Translations under genes and position numbers: made by a program
NCBI RefSeq assembly: GCF_025833875.1
Contig: NZ_JAOYOD010000001.1
Location: 2,480,001 to 2,544,000 of the forward strand
DNA length: 64,000 bases
Source of the DNA: Reichenbachiella ulvae
GTDB taxonomy: Bacteria > Bacteroidota > Bacteroidia > Cytophagales > Cyclobacteriaceae
Direction: 5' to 3'
Shown: positions 42,534-50,925 of the stretch, piece by piece
How positions within the stretch are numbered: position 1 is the stretch's first letter
Layout of the letters: every line of letters begins with the position of its first letter
Notes under the pieces: model-generated
Seen by the model: the letters and a program-made list of their open reading frames with translations, nothing else
Told to the model about the DNA's origin: nothing
The model's database searches: none

Positions 42534-44441
42534 TTAGTACACGCGCTCCCAATCATCGGTGCGGAAAGGTACCGCCGGTAGACCTTCTTCGTTGTACAAA
42601 GTCGCCTCAGGATTATCACCCCAGGCATAGCGAACTGCTACAGGATTGGGGACTTCTGGGGACTCCAAAACCACCCCAGTACCATCGATCCATACTTCTT
42701 TTGCCCAGTAGAACTTCTTGTCTTCTCCTGCAATGGCAAAGCCTTTGATTTTATCTGTTGAGGACTTCAATCCTCCACCAACATTTTCAAACGTCAGATA
42801 GGCACGACCATTAGCAAACTGATGACCTGCCAGTGTAGGCCCTGAATAGACTATATCCTTTCCATAAGACACCTTCTCTGCAACCAACCAAAGTCGTTTA
42901 CCCACATCCTGTTTATTCCTTGGGTGAATATCATTGGCATCTCCTATATCTATGGTGATAGCCATACCTGTTTTTGGCTGATCCAGGGTCGCCGTTTGCG
43001 CTTCCCTCAATCTGGCCCAATCGCTGTCTGTAGGCTGATCCTTTCTCTCCATAAAATTGGCCAACTGCACATACAAGAAAGCAAAATCCTCGCCCCATAA
43101 CTCGCGCCAATCTTTGATCACATTGGAAAACAACTCGTGATAGTACTGTGGTTTATCTGCATTAGATTCGCCCTGATACCAAATGGCCCCTCTGGCTGTA
43201 TACCCTCCTATCGGAGCTATCTTGGCGTTATAAAGAAAAGTAGGCAACTGGAACATCTTCACGGCCATAGGGATTTTGTCTTCGATATCATTAGAATATC
43301 TCCAATCACCCTCTAAAGACAGCTTTTCCCCATCTACATCTAGCCACATTTCACCCGGACGACCGAAATAGACATTGTTGTCCCAGGAGTTGGCCACACG
43401 GTAAGTGATCACATTCTTACCTTCTCTGATCAGCTCTGTCGGGATATCCAAAGGCTGGATCGCGTCATTCCATTTTTTCATCCAAAGGAGCTCTCCATTG
43501 AAGAAGACAAAAGCCTCCTGCACTACATTGCTGATATAAAGCTGAACTTTCTCAACGCTATCTGGTGACAATTGCACCTCTCTTCTCAGCCAGGCTAGAT
43601 CAGTCATTTTGCAGTTACATGGCAAATCCAACTCTTCCCACTTACTGTCATCAAAATCTAAAGCTTGTGCTCCACTGGTCACTGCGCCCACCGAATCGCG
43701 CATGAGCTCCCATTTGCGTGCGTCTTTCGCTTCATTTTCTTTTTCAAATTCATCCCATGGCACTTCTGGGTTCAATATTTTCTTCGCTGCCTCTTCATAG
43801 CCAGGTGTTTTGGCCAATGTCTCAGCAGAAGCCCAGGCCTCAGCGGGTGTGCCACCCCAGTGGCTCTCGATAATTCCTACTGGAATGTCCTTCTCCAGAT
43901 GATTGCGCTTGGCAAAGAACCAGGCCACAGCAGAGAAATTAGCCACATTTGCCTCATTGGCAATTAACCACTCCCCTTCTTCTATGTCTTTTTGTGGGGT
44001 CGCTGCAAATACGTTTGGTACTTGAAAGAATCGAACGTTCGGATATTCAGCATCCTTGACCTCTTCCTTCCAGTTGTTCACATTCCAGCTCAGTTTCCAC
44101 TCCATGTTGGACTGGCCGCCAGCGATCCATACGTCTCCAATCAGGATGTCCGAGAATTGATAAGTCGTATCCCCTTTGATCGTCATTTCATAGGGCCCAC
44201 CTGCTGTTTTCCCTTCCAAAAAGGCCTCAAAATTACCCTCAGCATCTGCCTTGACCTTAGTCTTTTGACCGTCAAAAGTGATGGTGATTTTTTGACCTGG
44301 CGCTGCCCAGCCCCAGATTTTCGTAGGCTGATTGCGTTGAAAGACCATGTGATCCGCAAACAATCGAGGTAGCCTTAGGTCTGCTGCTTGCAAAGTGCTA
44401 GTCAGCAGGATCAACAATAATACTCGGAATAATCTACTCAT
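42534..44441 (-). CDS. SGNH-type carbohydrate acetylesterase (sialate O-acetylesterase family)
   Basis: A 635-residue exported protein. The serine motif GGQSNMEW lies near residue 107, a second block is GAIWYQGESNADKPQYY, and the catalytic His motif DIHPRNKQDVGKRLW lies near 505. An inserted beta-galactosidase-like jelly-roll (about 225-375) is typical of this family. In a mannan locus it probably removes acetyl groups from acetylated glucomannan. Confidence 0.87.
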   Translation of the reverse strand: MSRLFRVLLLILLTSTLQAADLRLPRLFADHMVFQRNQPTKIWGWAAPGQKITITFDGQKTKVKADAEGNFEAFLEGKTAGGPYEMTIKGDTTYQFSDILIGDVWIAGGQSNMEWKLSWNVNNWKEEVKDAEYPNVRFFQVPNVFAATPQKDIEEGEWLIANEANVANFSAVAWFFAKRNHLEKDIPVGIIESHWGGTPAEAWASAETLAKTPGYEEAAKKILNPEVPWDEFEKENEAKDARKWELMRDSVGAVTSGAQALDFDDSKWEELDLPCNCKMTDLAWLRREVQLSPDSVEKVQLYISNVVQEAFVFFNGELLWMKKWNDAIQPLDIPTELIREGKNVITYRVANSWDNNVYFGRPGEMWLDVDGEKLSLEGDWRYSNDIEDKIPMAVKMFQLPTFLYNAKIAPIGGYTARGAIWYQGESNADKPQYYHELFSNVIKDWRELWGEDFAFLYVQLANFMERKDQPTDSDWARLREAQTATLDQPKTGMAITIDIGDANDIHPRNKQDVGKRLWLVAEKVSYGKDIVYSGPTLAGHQFANGRAYLTFENVGGGLKSSTDKIKGFAIAGEDKKFYWAKEVWIDGTGVVLESPEVPNPVAVRYAWGDNPEATLYNEEGLPAVPFRTDDWERVY

Positions 44442-44460
44442 CTTGAATTAATCTTTATGT

Positions 44461-44563
44461 TGTCATTCCGACGATAGGAGGAATCTATAAGCGTTATGAA
44501 AATACGCGACGCAAATAGATCCCAGCCTGTCCGGCAGGCAGGTCTCCTACCGTAGAGATGACA
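44461..44563. repeat. Imperfect palindromic intergenic repeat (type 1, copy a)
   Basis: Starts TGTCATTCCGACGATAGGAG and ends with a partly complementary arm GTCTCCTACC...GATGACA. A related element sits at 48028-48110. Both lie in short gaps of the mannan operon. Confidence 0.6.
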
Positions 44564-44569
44564 TAACGG

Positions 44570-46396
44570 TTATTTATACAAAAGTTCTACTCTGGCAATT
44601 TGTGCTACATCTTGAAAACTAATTCGGATGTAGCGAATATTTTCACCTTCAGACACCTGATAAAACTTGGGTACCTGATAGGCATAGTTCTTTTCTTTGG
44701 ATGCGTAAACTTCAGTTTGGGTATCGGCTTCATTCCATCGCTCACCATCACCCGATATTTCAATCTTCAGTGACGATGTATCTGGATTTTCTTCAAAAGC
44801 ATAGACCTTGAATCCTACGAGCTCACCTTCTACATGATAGAGCATCTCGCTTCCCTTTTTTCCTTTCGCACGAGAGGTGATTTCCTTGAAGGAACGATCA
44901 TCTCCCGTCACCAATTCGATATCCTTTGAGTCAAATGCCTTACCGTAATTTACCCAATTGTCAACCAACGCCTGGTACTCGTAGACCACTGGCCCTACCA
45001 CATTAGAAGGCTCAGATTCTCCACCTTGATTAGTAGCTAAAACCTGGTAATAATAAGATTTACCCAATTCAGCAGACTCATCGTGGAAATTGGCAAAAGT
45101 CTGAATCGCAGCATCAGACACATTGTATCCAATTACTTCCCATGGGCCTTCTGCGGATTCACTGCGTTGTACATGATAACCTGAAGCTCCCGCACTTCCC
45201 TGCCAACGGATATCGTGTGACTCTACGATTTCTAGCAATTTTGGCGCATTAGGTGCCTCGTCTACACCCGCTTCCATTCCTCTAATCTCGAAAGCATATC
45301 GGCGGTACATATCCAAAAAATCCTTCTCGTCATATACCAACCCCGAATGAAAGCCAGGATAGTGGAAGGACTTGTAAATCCCATTGCCTAATGGCTCGGA
45401 GTGATGGTAAAACCCTCCATCTCTATGGTGGTAACGAATACTCCATGTTAATCCTCCCACAATATCTTTTTCAGCCATGATTTTTTGCATCACCGCTTCC
45501 ATACCCTTGGTCGAAGCAAAGCCAAACTCTCCTACTATGTAGGGCTTTTGACCTTTGACCACTCTCAAGTTGTTGTCAATATGCTTCATCATTTTGATTG
45601 GGTTGGGTTCGTAGTGATGAGATGAAACGATATCGATATTCGGGTCGGCCAGCGATTCTCTCATTACAGTTGTTCTGCCATCGATCGCAAAAAAGCCATC
45701 CATGAACAAATGATTCTTGTCCAGCCTTTTGACGTAAGCAGCGATCTCTTTCGTCCATGAGTAAGGAGATTCTAGTTCATTACCCGTCTCCCAACAGAGA
45801 ATGGATTTGTCATCCTTGTATTTCACTCCTGTGATGGTATTAGTTCGGTTAACCGTGAATTCAACAGTCTTTTTAAAATCCTTGATCAACTGCTTATCCG
45901 TCCAAAACTCATCTTTATCCTTTCCTCTAAAAGCCGCATAATTCGGCCTACCTCCCATCCAGGGCCAGTTGTTCAATAAAGAAAAAATGATTCGTATTTC
46001 ATACTCATTTGCCAATGCCAACATCATGTCGTTGACTTTGAAGGCCTCTTCGTTGAATTCGCCTGGGGCTTCTACGAAGGTTACGGCATCTTCTGGAAAG
46101 TCCGTATTTCTAACCGGTATGGTGTAGATGCGAATGACCGTTCCACCCATTCTTTTGACAGTTTCGAAGGCATCTCGCATTTCAAACTCTGTTGGCAGGT
46201 CGTATGGATTGGTTCTTCCAAACTCCATTTCATCCTCCACATAATTGAGGTTCGGGATGTTCCAGGAGAAGAAACGCATCGGCTCGTCTCCGTCCATCAG
46301 TTGGTTGCCTTTGGCCGTCACGAAGTGTTCAAATCCTTGTGCGCTAACTGAAATAGCTGCGGTAAGTAGTAGTATAAGTATTTTTAGTTTTTTCAT
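44570..46396 (-). CDS. GH5-like beta-mannanase/mannosidase with FN3 and discoidin-like domains
   Basis: A 608-residue exported protein. The N-terminal barrel (about 20-370) has the acid/base Glu in CWETGNELESPYSW (near 203) and the nucleophile in YIVGEFGFAS (near 289), as in GH5 (clan GH-A). An FN3-like domain (about 380-465) and a C-terminal F5/8-type sandwich (about 480-608) follow. It probably acts on linear beta-mannan fragments; the GH5 subfamily is not determined. Confidence 0.83.
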   Translation of the reverse strand: MKKLKILILLLTAAISVSAQGFEHFVTAKGNQLMDGDEPMRFFSWNIPNLNYVEDEMEFGRTNPYDLPTEFEMRDAFETVKRMGGTVIRIYTIPVRNTDFPEDAVTFVEAPGEFNEEAFKVNDMMLALANEYEIRIIFSLLNNWPWMGGRPNYAAFRGKDKDEFWTDKQLIKDFKKTVEFTVNRTNTITGVKYKDDKSILCWETGNELESPYSWTKEIAAYVKRLDKNHLFMDGFFAIDGRTTVMRESLADPNIDIVSSHHYEPNPIKMMKHIDNNLRVVKGQKPYIVGEFGFASTKGMEAVMQKIMAEKDIVGGLTWSIRYHHRDGGFYHHSEPLGNGIYKSFHYPGFHSGLVYDEKDFLDMYRRYAFEIRGMEAGVDEAPNAPKLLEIVESHDIRWQGSAGASGYHVQRSESAEGPWEVIGYNVSDAAIQTFANFHDESAELGKSYYYQVLATNQGGESEPSNVVGPVVYEYQALVDNWVNYGKAFDSKDIELVTGDDRSFKEITSRAKGKKGSEMLYHVEGELVGFKVYAFEENPDTSSLKIEISGDGERWNEADTQTEVYASKEKNYAYQVPKFYQVSEGENIRYIRISFQDVAQIARVELLYK

Positions 46397-46437
46397 TTTC
46401 TTTCTTGTTATGAATTTGCCTCGCTTAAAAGGTTCTC

Positions 46438-46592
46438 GTCATTTCGACAGAGTATAATTGCCCTTTGGGCAAGAATACGACGAGAAATCTGCTTCGGCCA
46501 GCTCTGAGATTTTACAAACATCCTGCCATCAGGGCTCCAGACTTCTCGTCGCAGTTCAGGGTTCACACCCTGATCTACTCTGTCGAAGTGAC
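46438..46592. repeat. Palindromic intergenic repeat (type 2)
   Basis: The ends GTCATTTCGACAGAGTA (46438) and TACTCTGTCGAAGTGAC (46576) match at 16 of 17 positions as an inverted repeat, with a nested pair CGACGAGAAATCT and AGACTTCTCGTCG inside. It fills the gap between the symporter and GH5 genes and could form a large hairpin in the mRNA. Confidence 0.75.
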
Positions 46593-46598
46593 GCTCTA

Positions 46599-48002
46599 TC
46601 ATTCGACAGCCGTTTTGGTTCCATCTTTCAAGTCTTGCTCTACTTGTCTCATGAAGCCTTCATCCAGTTTGTAAAACTGAATCGCCAGATAAGAAACCAG
46701 GGCTCCAATACCTGCATAAACGCTAAACATCAGTTTGATACCCAACAGAGACAGTTCCGTCTGATCTGTATTGGCCTCAAATCCATAAGCTGCCAAAATC
46801 CATCCTGACAAGGCGCCACCTAAGGTCCAGCCAAATTTCTGCGACATGGATGAGGAAGAAAAAACTAACCCTGTGGCTCTACGGCCAGTTTTCCATTCGG
46901 AGTAGTCAGCAATATCCGCATACATGGACCACCCCAGTGGCATGACCAAACCCGCACTAATTCCTATTAAAACATTGAGAAGAAAAATAATGAGAATCTG
47001 AGAAGGGCTTAAAAAGAAGAATAGAACACTTAAACCTGCAGATATCAACGCTGCCCATCCAAAGGTCTTTTTCTTCCCTAATAGGGCTGAAATCGGTTTA
47101 GCCAAAACTACTCCAATGATGTTCGAGCCTAACCAAATCGACATATAAGCCGAAGATAGTACAGCTGTTGTCAATTCGTAGGTAGTTCCAAGAAGGTCCA
47201 AACTTTGGTCTTTTACCACATACTTGAAGTAAAACATGATCGAGCCATCCCTAAGAGACATGAAAATCAAAATACAAATATTGGCAGCCAGCATGATAAA
47301 CCAGGGCTTGTTTTTACCCAAGTCTTTCAGATCATCTTTAAGGCTCCCTTGTTGTTCTTTAGTTGGAATCAAACGCTCTTTCGTACCCAATGCTGTCAGG
47401 ATAAAAAGTACTGCCGCCACTATTGCATAAATGGCAATTGTGGTCTGATAGCCTTTTGCCTCCGATGTTCCTTCACTGAAATAAGCTACCAACACCGTAG
47501 CAGTTGAGGTCACCAACATCCCACCAGAATAAGCCCCGATGAAACGCCAGGATGCTAAAGAAGTACGCTCGGTGCTTTTACTACTCATCACTGCTAATAA
47601 TGATCCATAGGGCACATTGACCGCTGTGTAGGCCATCATCATCAGCGTATAGGTCACATAGGCGTAGATCAGTTTGCCCGTACTATCCAGATCAGGCGTA
47701 GAAAAAGTCAGTACTCCTACGATCCCAAATGGAATCGCTCCAAAGAGCAAGAAAGGACGAAACTTCCCCCACCTGGTAGTCGTCCGATCCGAAATGATCC
47801 CCATCAAAGGATCGTTAGCCGCATCCCATACACGAGTGACTAGAAACATAGTCCCCACCGCAGCTGCAGAAATACCGAAAATGTCGGTATAGAAAAACAA
47901 TAAAAACATTGAAAAGAGCTTCCAAAACATGGAGGATGCAAAATCCCCCAGCCCATAAGCCATCTTTTCCTTTAGTCCTACTTTCATGCTTGTTTCTGTC
48001 AT
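46599..48002 (-). CDS. GPH-family sugar:cation symporter (MFS)
   Basis: A 467-residue membrane protein with twelve helices. Starts VGLKEKMAYGLGDFASSMFWK and contains DAANDPLMGIISDRTTTRWGKFRPFLL, the GPH signature loop. It would import manno-oligosaccharides or mannosyl-glucose across the inner membrane for the cytosolic GH130 phosphorylase encoded just upstream in the operon. Confidence 0.9.
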   Translation of the reverse strand: MTETSMKVGLKEKMAYGLGDFASSMFWKLFSMFLLFFYTDIFGISAAAVGTMFLVTRVWDAANDPLMGIISDRTTTRWGKFRPFLLFGAIPFGIVGVLTFSTPDLDSTGKLIYAYVTYTLMMMAYTAVNVPYGSLLAVMSSKSTERTSLASWRFIGAYSGGMLVTSTATVLVAYFSEGTSEAKGYQTTIAIYAIVAAVLFILTALGTKERLIPTKEQQGSLKDDLKDLGKNKPWFIMLAANICILIFMSLRDGSIMFYFKYVVKDQSLDLLGTTYELTTAVLSSAYMSIWLGSNIIGVVLAKPISALLGKKKTFGWAALISAGLSVLFFFLSPSQILIIFLLNVLIGISAGLVMPLGWSMYADIADYSEWKTGRRATGLVFSSSSMSQKFGWTLGGALSGWILAAYGFEANTDQTELSLLGIKLMFSVYAGIGALVSYLAIQFYKLDEGFMRQVEQDLKDGTKTAVE

Positions 48003-48027
48003 TCTTATCTTTATTCTTCACCAGTTC

Positions 48028-48110
48028 TGTCATTCCGACGAAGGAGGAATCTAATGCGTTCAGAAAGTTTCTCAGTTACTCATTTAGATCTATCCTACGT
48101 CGAGATGACA
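48028..48110. repeat. Imperfect palindromic intergenic repeat (type 1, copy b)
   Basis: TGTCATTCCGACGAAGGAGG at the left pairs with CTATCCTACGTCGAGATGACA at the right. Same class as 44461-44563. Confidence 0.65.
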
Positions 48111-48130
48111 AATGGACGAAAGCCCTTTTT

Positions 48131-49321
48131 CTATTTCAGACCTATAGATTTTAGGTATTCTAAATTTCTATCAATCAATTTATTTCTTGTCTGTACACTA
48201 GCGGCAGAGCGCAAACCATCCTCCGGTGTATTCTTGCAGTAGTCAATCAGCTGCGCTACTGTTGAGGTCGCCACATGCATTCTGGTATCGGATGATGCGT
48301 AGTATATCAGCACTTCGCCATTGTCCTTTTTGATCCAGCCGTTGGTAAAGAGTACATTGGATACATCTCCCACTCGCTCTTCATCAATCGGCCCCATAAA
48401 GTGACCACCTGGTCTGTGAATCACCTCAGATGGATCTTCTAATGAAGTCATAAACATGTACAGCACATACCTCAAACCTGCAGCTGTATTTCTCACACCA
48501 TGTGCCAAATGCAACCAACCTTCCTCTGTTTTGATTGGAGCTGGACCCTGTCCGTTCTTTACTTCTTTGATGGTGTGATAGACCTTGGGATCAATAATTT
48601 TCTCCGCACCGGTTTTAGCATTTTCCATGCTATCGATCAAGCACCAGCCGATTCCTCCCCCTTTTCCAGCTTCGATGAAGCCATCCTGTGGACGAGTGTA
48701 GAGTGCATACTTTCCATCTATGAATTCGGGATGTAGCACCACATTTCTTTGTTGATTTTCACCTGAGTCCAAATCTGCCAGACGTTCCCAATTCACCAAA
48801 TCTTTAGTGCGAGCAATTCCGCATTTGGCATCTGCAGCTGACTGGTCTGCATCTGGTGCCCCTTTGGCACGACGCTCTGTACAGAACAAGCCATAGATCC
48901 AGCCATCCTCATGCTCAATCAAACGCATATCGTAGACATTGGTGTCAGGCTCGTCAGTTTCTGGTAGTGTGATCGGATGATCCCAAAAACGGAAATTATC
49001 GATTCCGTTTTCACTTTCTGCAATAGCGAAAAATGACTTTCGGTCATCTCCCTCCACACGTACAGCAAGGCAAATCTTGCCATTGAAAACAATTGCACCA
49101 GAGTTGAAAGCGACGTTCACTCCCAAACGTTCCATAAGCAGTGGGTTGGTCTCGGGGTTCAAATCATAGCGCCAATAGACTGGCGTATGTTTGTTGGTAA
49201 TTATTGGGTTTTGATAGCGCTGGATTACGCCATTACTATCCTCCTTAGGTTGGTTAGGGATTGATAAAAATGCCTCATGATCTGCAAGCATTTTCTTGAT
49301 TCTATCTACCTGTGCGCTCAT
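48131..49321 (-). CDS. GH130 mannosyl-glucose / manno-oligosaccharide phosphorylase
   Basis: A 396-residue cytosolic enzyme with no signal peptide. It has the five-bladed GH130 propeller: FNSGAIVFNGKICLAVRVEG, the catalytic Asp in DTNVYDMRL, LHPEFIDGKYALYTRPQDG, and HLAHGVRNTAAGLRYVLY. It phosphorolyses beta-1,4-mannosyl-glucose (or manno-oligosaccharides), yielding mannose 1-phosphate. Its features fit subfamily 1. No epimerase gene is seen in the window. Confidence 0.93.
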   Translation of the reverse strand: MSAQVDRIKKMLADHEAFLSIPNQPKEDSNGVIQRYQNPIITNKHTPVYWRYDLNPETNPLLMERLGVNVAFNSGAIVFNGKICLAVRVEGDDRKSFFAIAESENGIDNFRFWDHPITLPETDEPDTNVYDMRLIEHEDGWIYGLFCTERRAKGAPDADQSAADAKCGIARTKDLVNWERLADLDSGENQQRNVVLHPEFIDGKYALYTRPQDGFIEAGKGGGIGWCLIDSMENAKTGAEKIIDPKVYHTIKEVKNGQGPAPIKTEEGWLHLAHGVRNTAAGLRYVLYMFMTSLEDPSEVIHRPGGHFMGPIDEERVGDVSNVLFTNGWIKKDNGEVLIYYASSDTRMHVATSTVAQLIDYCKNTPEDGLRSAASVQTRNKLIDRNLEYLKSIGLK

Positions 49322-49362
49322 TCTGTTTAGTAATCTATGTATTGAAAAGTGAGTTTTTATAT

Positions 49363-50526
49363 TTATTGATACATCCCTTTGAGGTCATCTTCTACCCATA
49401 CTTTTTCGTCTGAGCAAAAGTCCTTGAAGTCTGCAACAGCCTTGTGGCCTGGATAGGGAGCATAATGGTGTTTCTCATTGGCATTTCTCCAAACCAGCAC
49501 GTAGGCCATTTTGATTTTATCTGATTTTTTAATTGGATTCAAAATCTCATCGCTGAACCAGGTAGGATTGGTTATAGACTCTAATCCCGTTTCGGTAATG
49601 GCTGCAACCATTCCTTTCTCCTCTGCTAGTTGAGTCACAACCTCCAAAGTCTCAATGAAGATTCTTTCCTGCTCTGCCGCGGGTCTAGGGTTGATATCAC
49701 GCCCAACGTTCCAATAATCATCTATCCCCAGCATATCGACATATTCATCCCCTGGGTAGCCGTAGAGGTATTCTGATCTTAGATCCTTATTATTCATCCT
49801 GCTGGCATCAGGTGAGAAACAATAAATCAAATGATGAAGTCCTTTCGTATTCTTCATATAGTTTACCGTAAATCTCCATATAGCTATATATTCCTCTTCG
49901 CTACATATGCCTTTGCCCCACCAAAACCAATCACCGTTGTGTTCGTGAAAGGGACGAAAGATCATCGGAACAAGCGTTTCTCCCGATTTCACTGTAGTTA
50001 GAAAATCTCCAAGATCATCGAGCTCTGCCACAAATTTATCATGGTCTTTTCCGCCAGGTAAAAGATGTTTTACCGTCTGGGTAGTATCCCAGCTGTTGCC
50101 TCCCGATGTGAAATTATCCCAATGCAAAGAAATGGTATTAATGCCTCCTCGCTCATATATCTGTACCATCCATTTTCGGATGTCGTCTATGGCTATCTGA
50201 TCCAGGTTTACACCCTCTCTTCGGTGCCCCAGATCCCAGCCATGAACGGCCGGAAAGGATCCGACGATATCCTTTACGTCAGATTTACCTTCTATCTTTT
50301 TCCATCCCACACCATAGGCCATATCATCTTGATGGCCAAACATAATATGATTCTCAGCAGTTTTTTTCAGGTTATTGTATAGGTTGATCGTTTCTTTTGT
50401 GGCTTGAGAATCGATTAGCGTATTGTCGATGGGAGCAGTTTTACTAGCAGTTGTCGGCTTACAAAGAGACAAAAGTAAAACCATCACTAAGGAAGCTGTC
50501 GGAATATAAATTAGTCTTAGTTTCAT
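49363..50526 (-). CDS. GH26 beta-mannanase lipoprotein
   Basis: A 387-residue lipoprotein started at MKLRLIYIPTAS (50526); the longer start at 50553 would precede the signal peptide with nine charged residues. Lipobox LLSLC. Acid/base Glu in FRPFHEHNGDWFWWG (near 192); nucleophile Glu in AAITETGLES (near 308). Probably surface-exposed, making the first cuts in mannan. Unlike the GH26 at 39493, it has no CBM or type IX tail. Confidence 0.9.
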   Translation of the reverse strand: MKLRLIYIPTASLVMVLLLSLCKPTTASKTAPIDNTLIDSQATKETINLYNNLKKTAENHIMFGHQDDMAYGVGWKKIEGKSDVKDIVGSFPAVHGWDLGHRREGVNLDQIAIDDIRKWMVQIYERGGINTISLHWDNFTSGGNSWDTTQTVKHLLPGGKDHDKFVAELDDLGDFLTTVKSGETLVPMIFRPFHEHNGDWFWWGKGICSEEEYIAIWRFTVNYMKNTKGLHHLIYCFSPDASRMNNKDLRSEYLYGYPGDEYVDMLGIDDYWNVGRDINPRPAAEQERIFIETLEVVTQLAEEKGMVAAITETGLESITNPTWFSDEILNPIKKSDKIKMAYVLVWRNANEKHHYAPYPGHKAVADFKDFCSDEKVWVEDDLKGMYQ

Positions 50527-50566
50527 GTGTTTTGTTTCTAGAGAAATCGCCATTTTGTTAGAAAGG

Positions 50567-50689
50567 CTAAAACCCTATCAATATGTCTAATAAAACATAG
50601 ATCAATCCTACTATAAGTATCCCCATGGCGATTTCCATGAATAGGTAAACTCTCTTCCTGGTGTAGCCCTTTTCATTTTGGTCACTCAT
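50567..50689 (-). CDS. Small single-helix membrane protein (40 residues)
   Basis: A frame of 40 codons: a charged N-terminus (MSDQNEKGYTRKRVYLFM) and one strong hydrophobic helix (IAMGILIVGLIYVLLDILIG). It lies between the SGBP terminator and the GH26 lipoprotein gene, on the same strand. An ATG three bases upstream is also possible. It is too short for a family assignment. Confidence 0.45.
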   Translation of the reverse strand: MSDQNEKGYTRKRVYLFMEIAMGILIVGLIYVLLDILIGF

Positions 50690-50862
50690 CATTAGATCAA
50701 TCTTAATTGGGTTTATTTTTAAATTTTCAAGGGCAATATCAGGCCATTCAAGAGATAAGGAAAGGGTATTATCTCACAAAAATGATTCTTGAAATTCCTG
50801 ATAGTTTCAAAGTGTCAGTTGCAACATATAGTGCTTATTAATGTTACAAACAACTACTTAAA

Positions 50863-50896
50863 TAATACTACCGGACGGGTTCGTCCGGTAGTATTA
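50863..50896 (-). terminator. Terminator of the susCD-SGBP operon
   Basis: A perfect 15-bp stem (TAATACTACCGGACG and its complement) with a four-base loop GGTT, about 30 bases after the SGBP stop. The T tract is short, but the stem is very strong. Confidence 0.75.
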
Positions 50897-50925
50897 ATAT
50901 CAAACTTGGTTGTGATTAAAACTGA

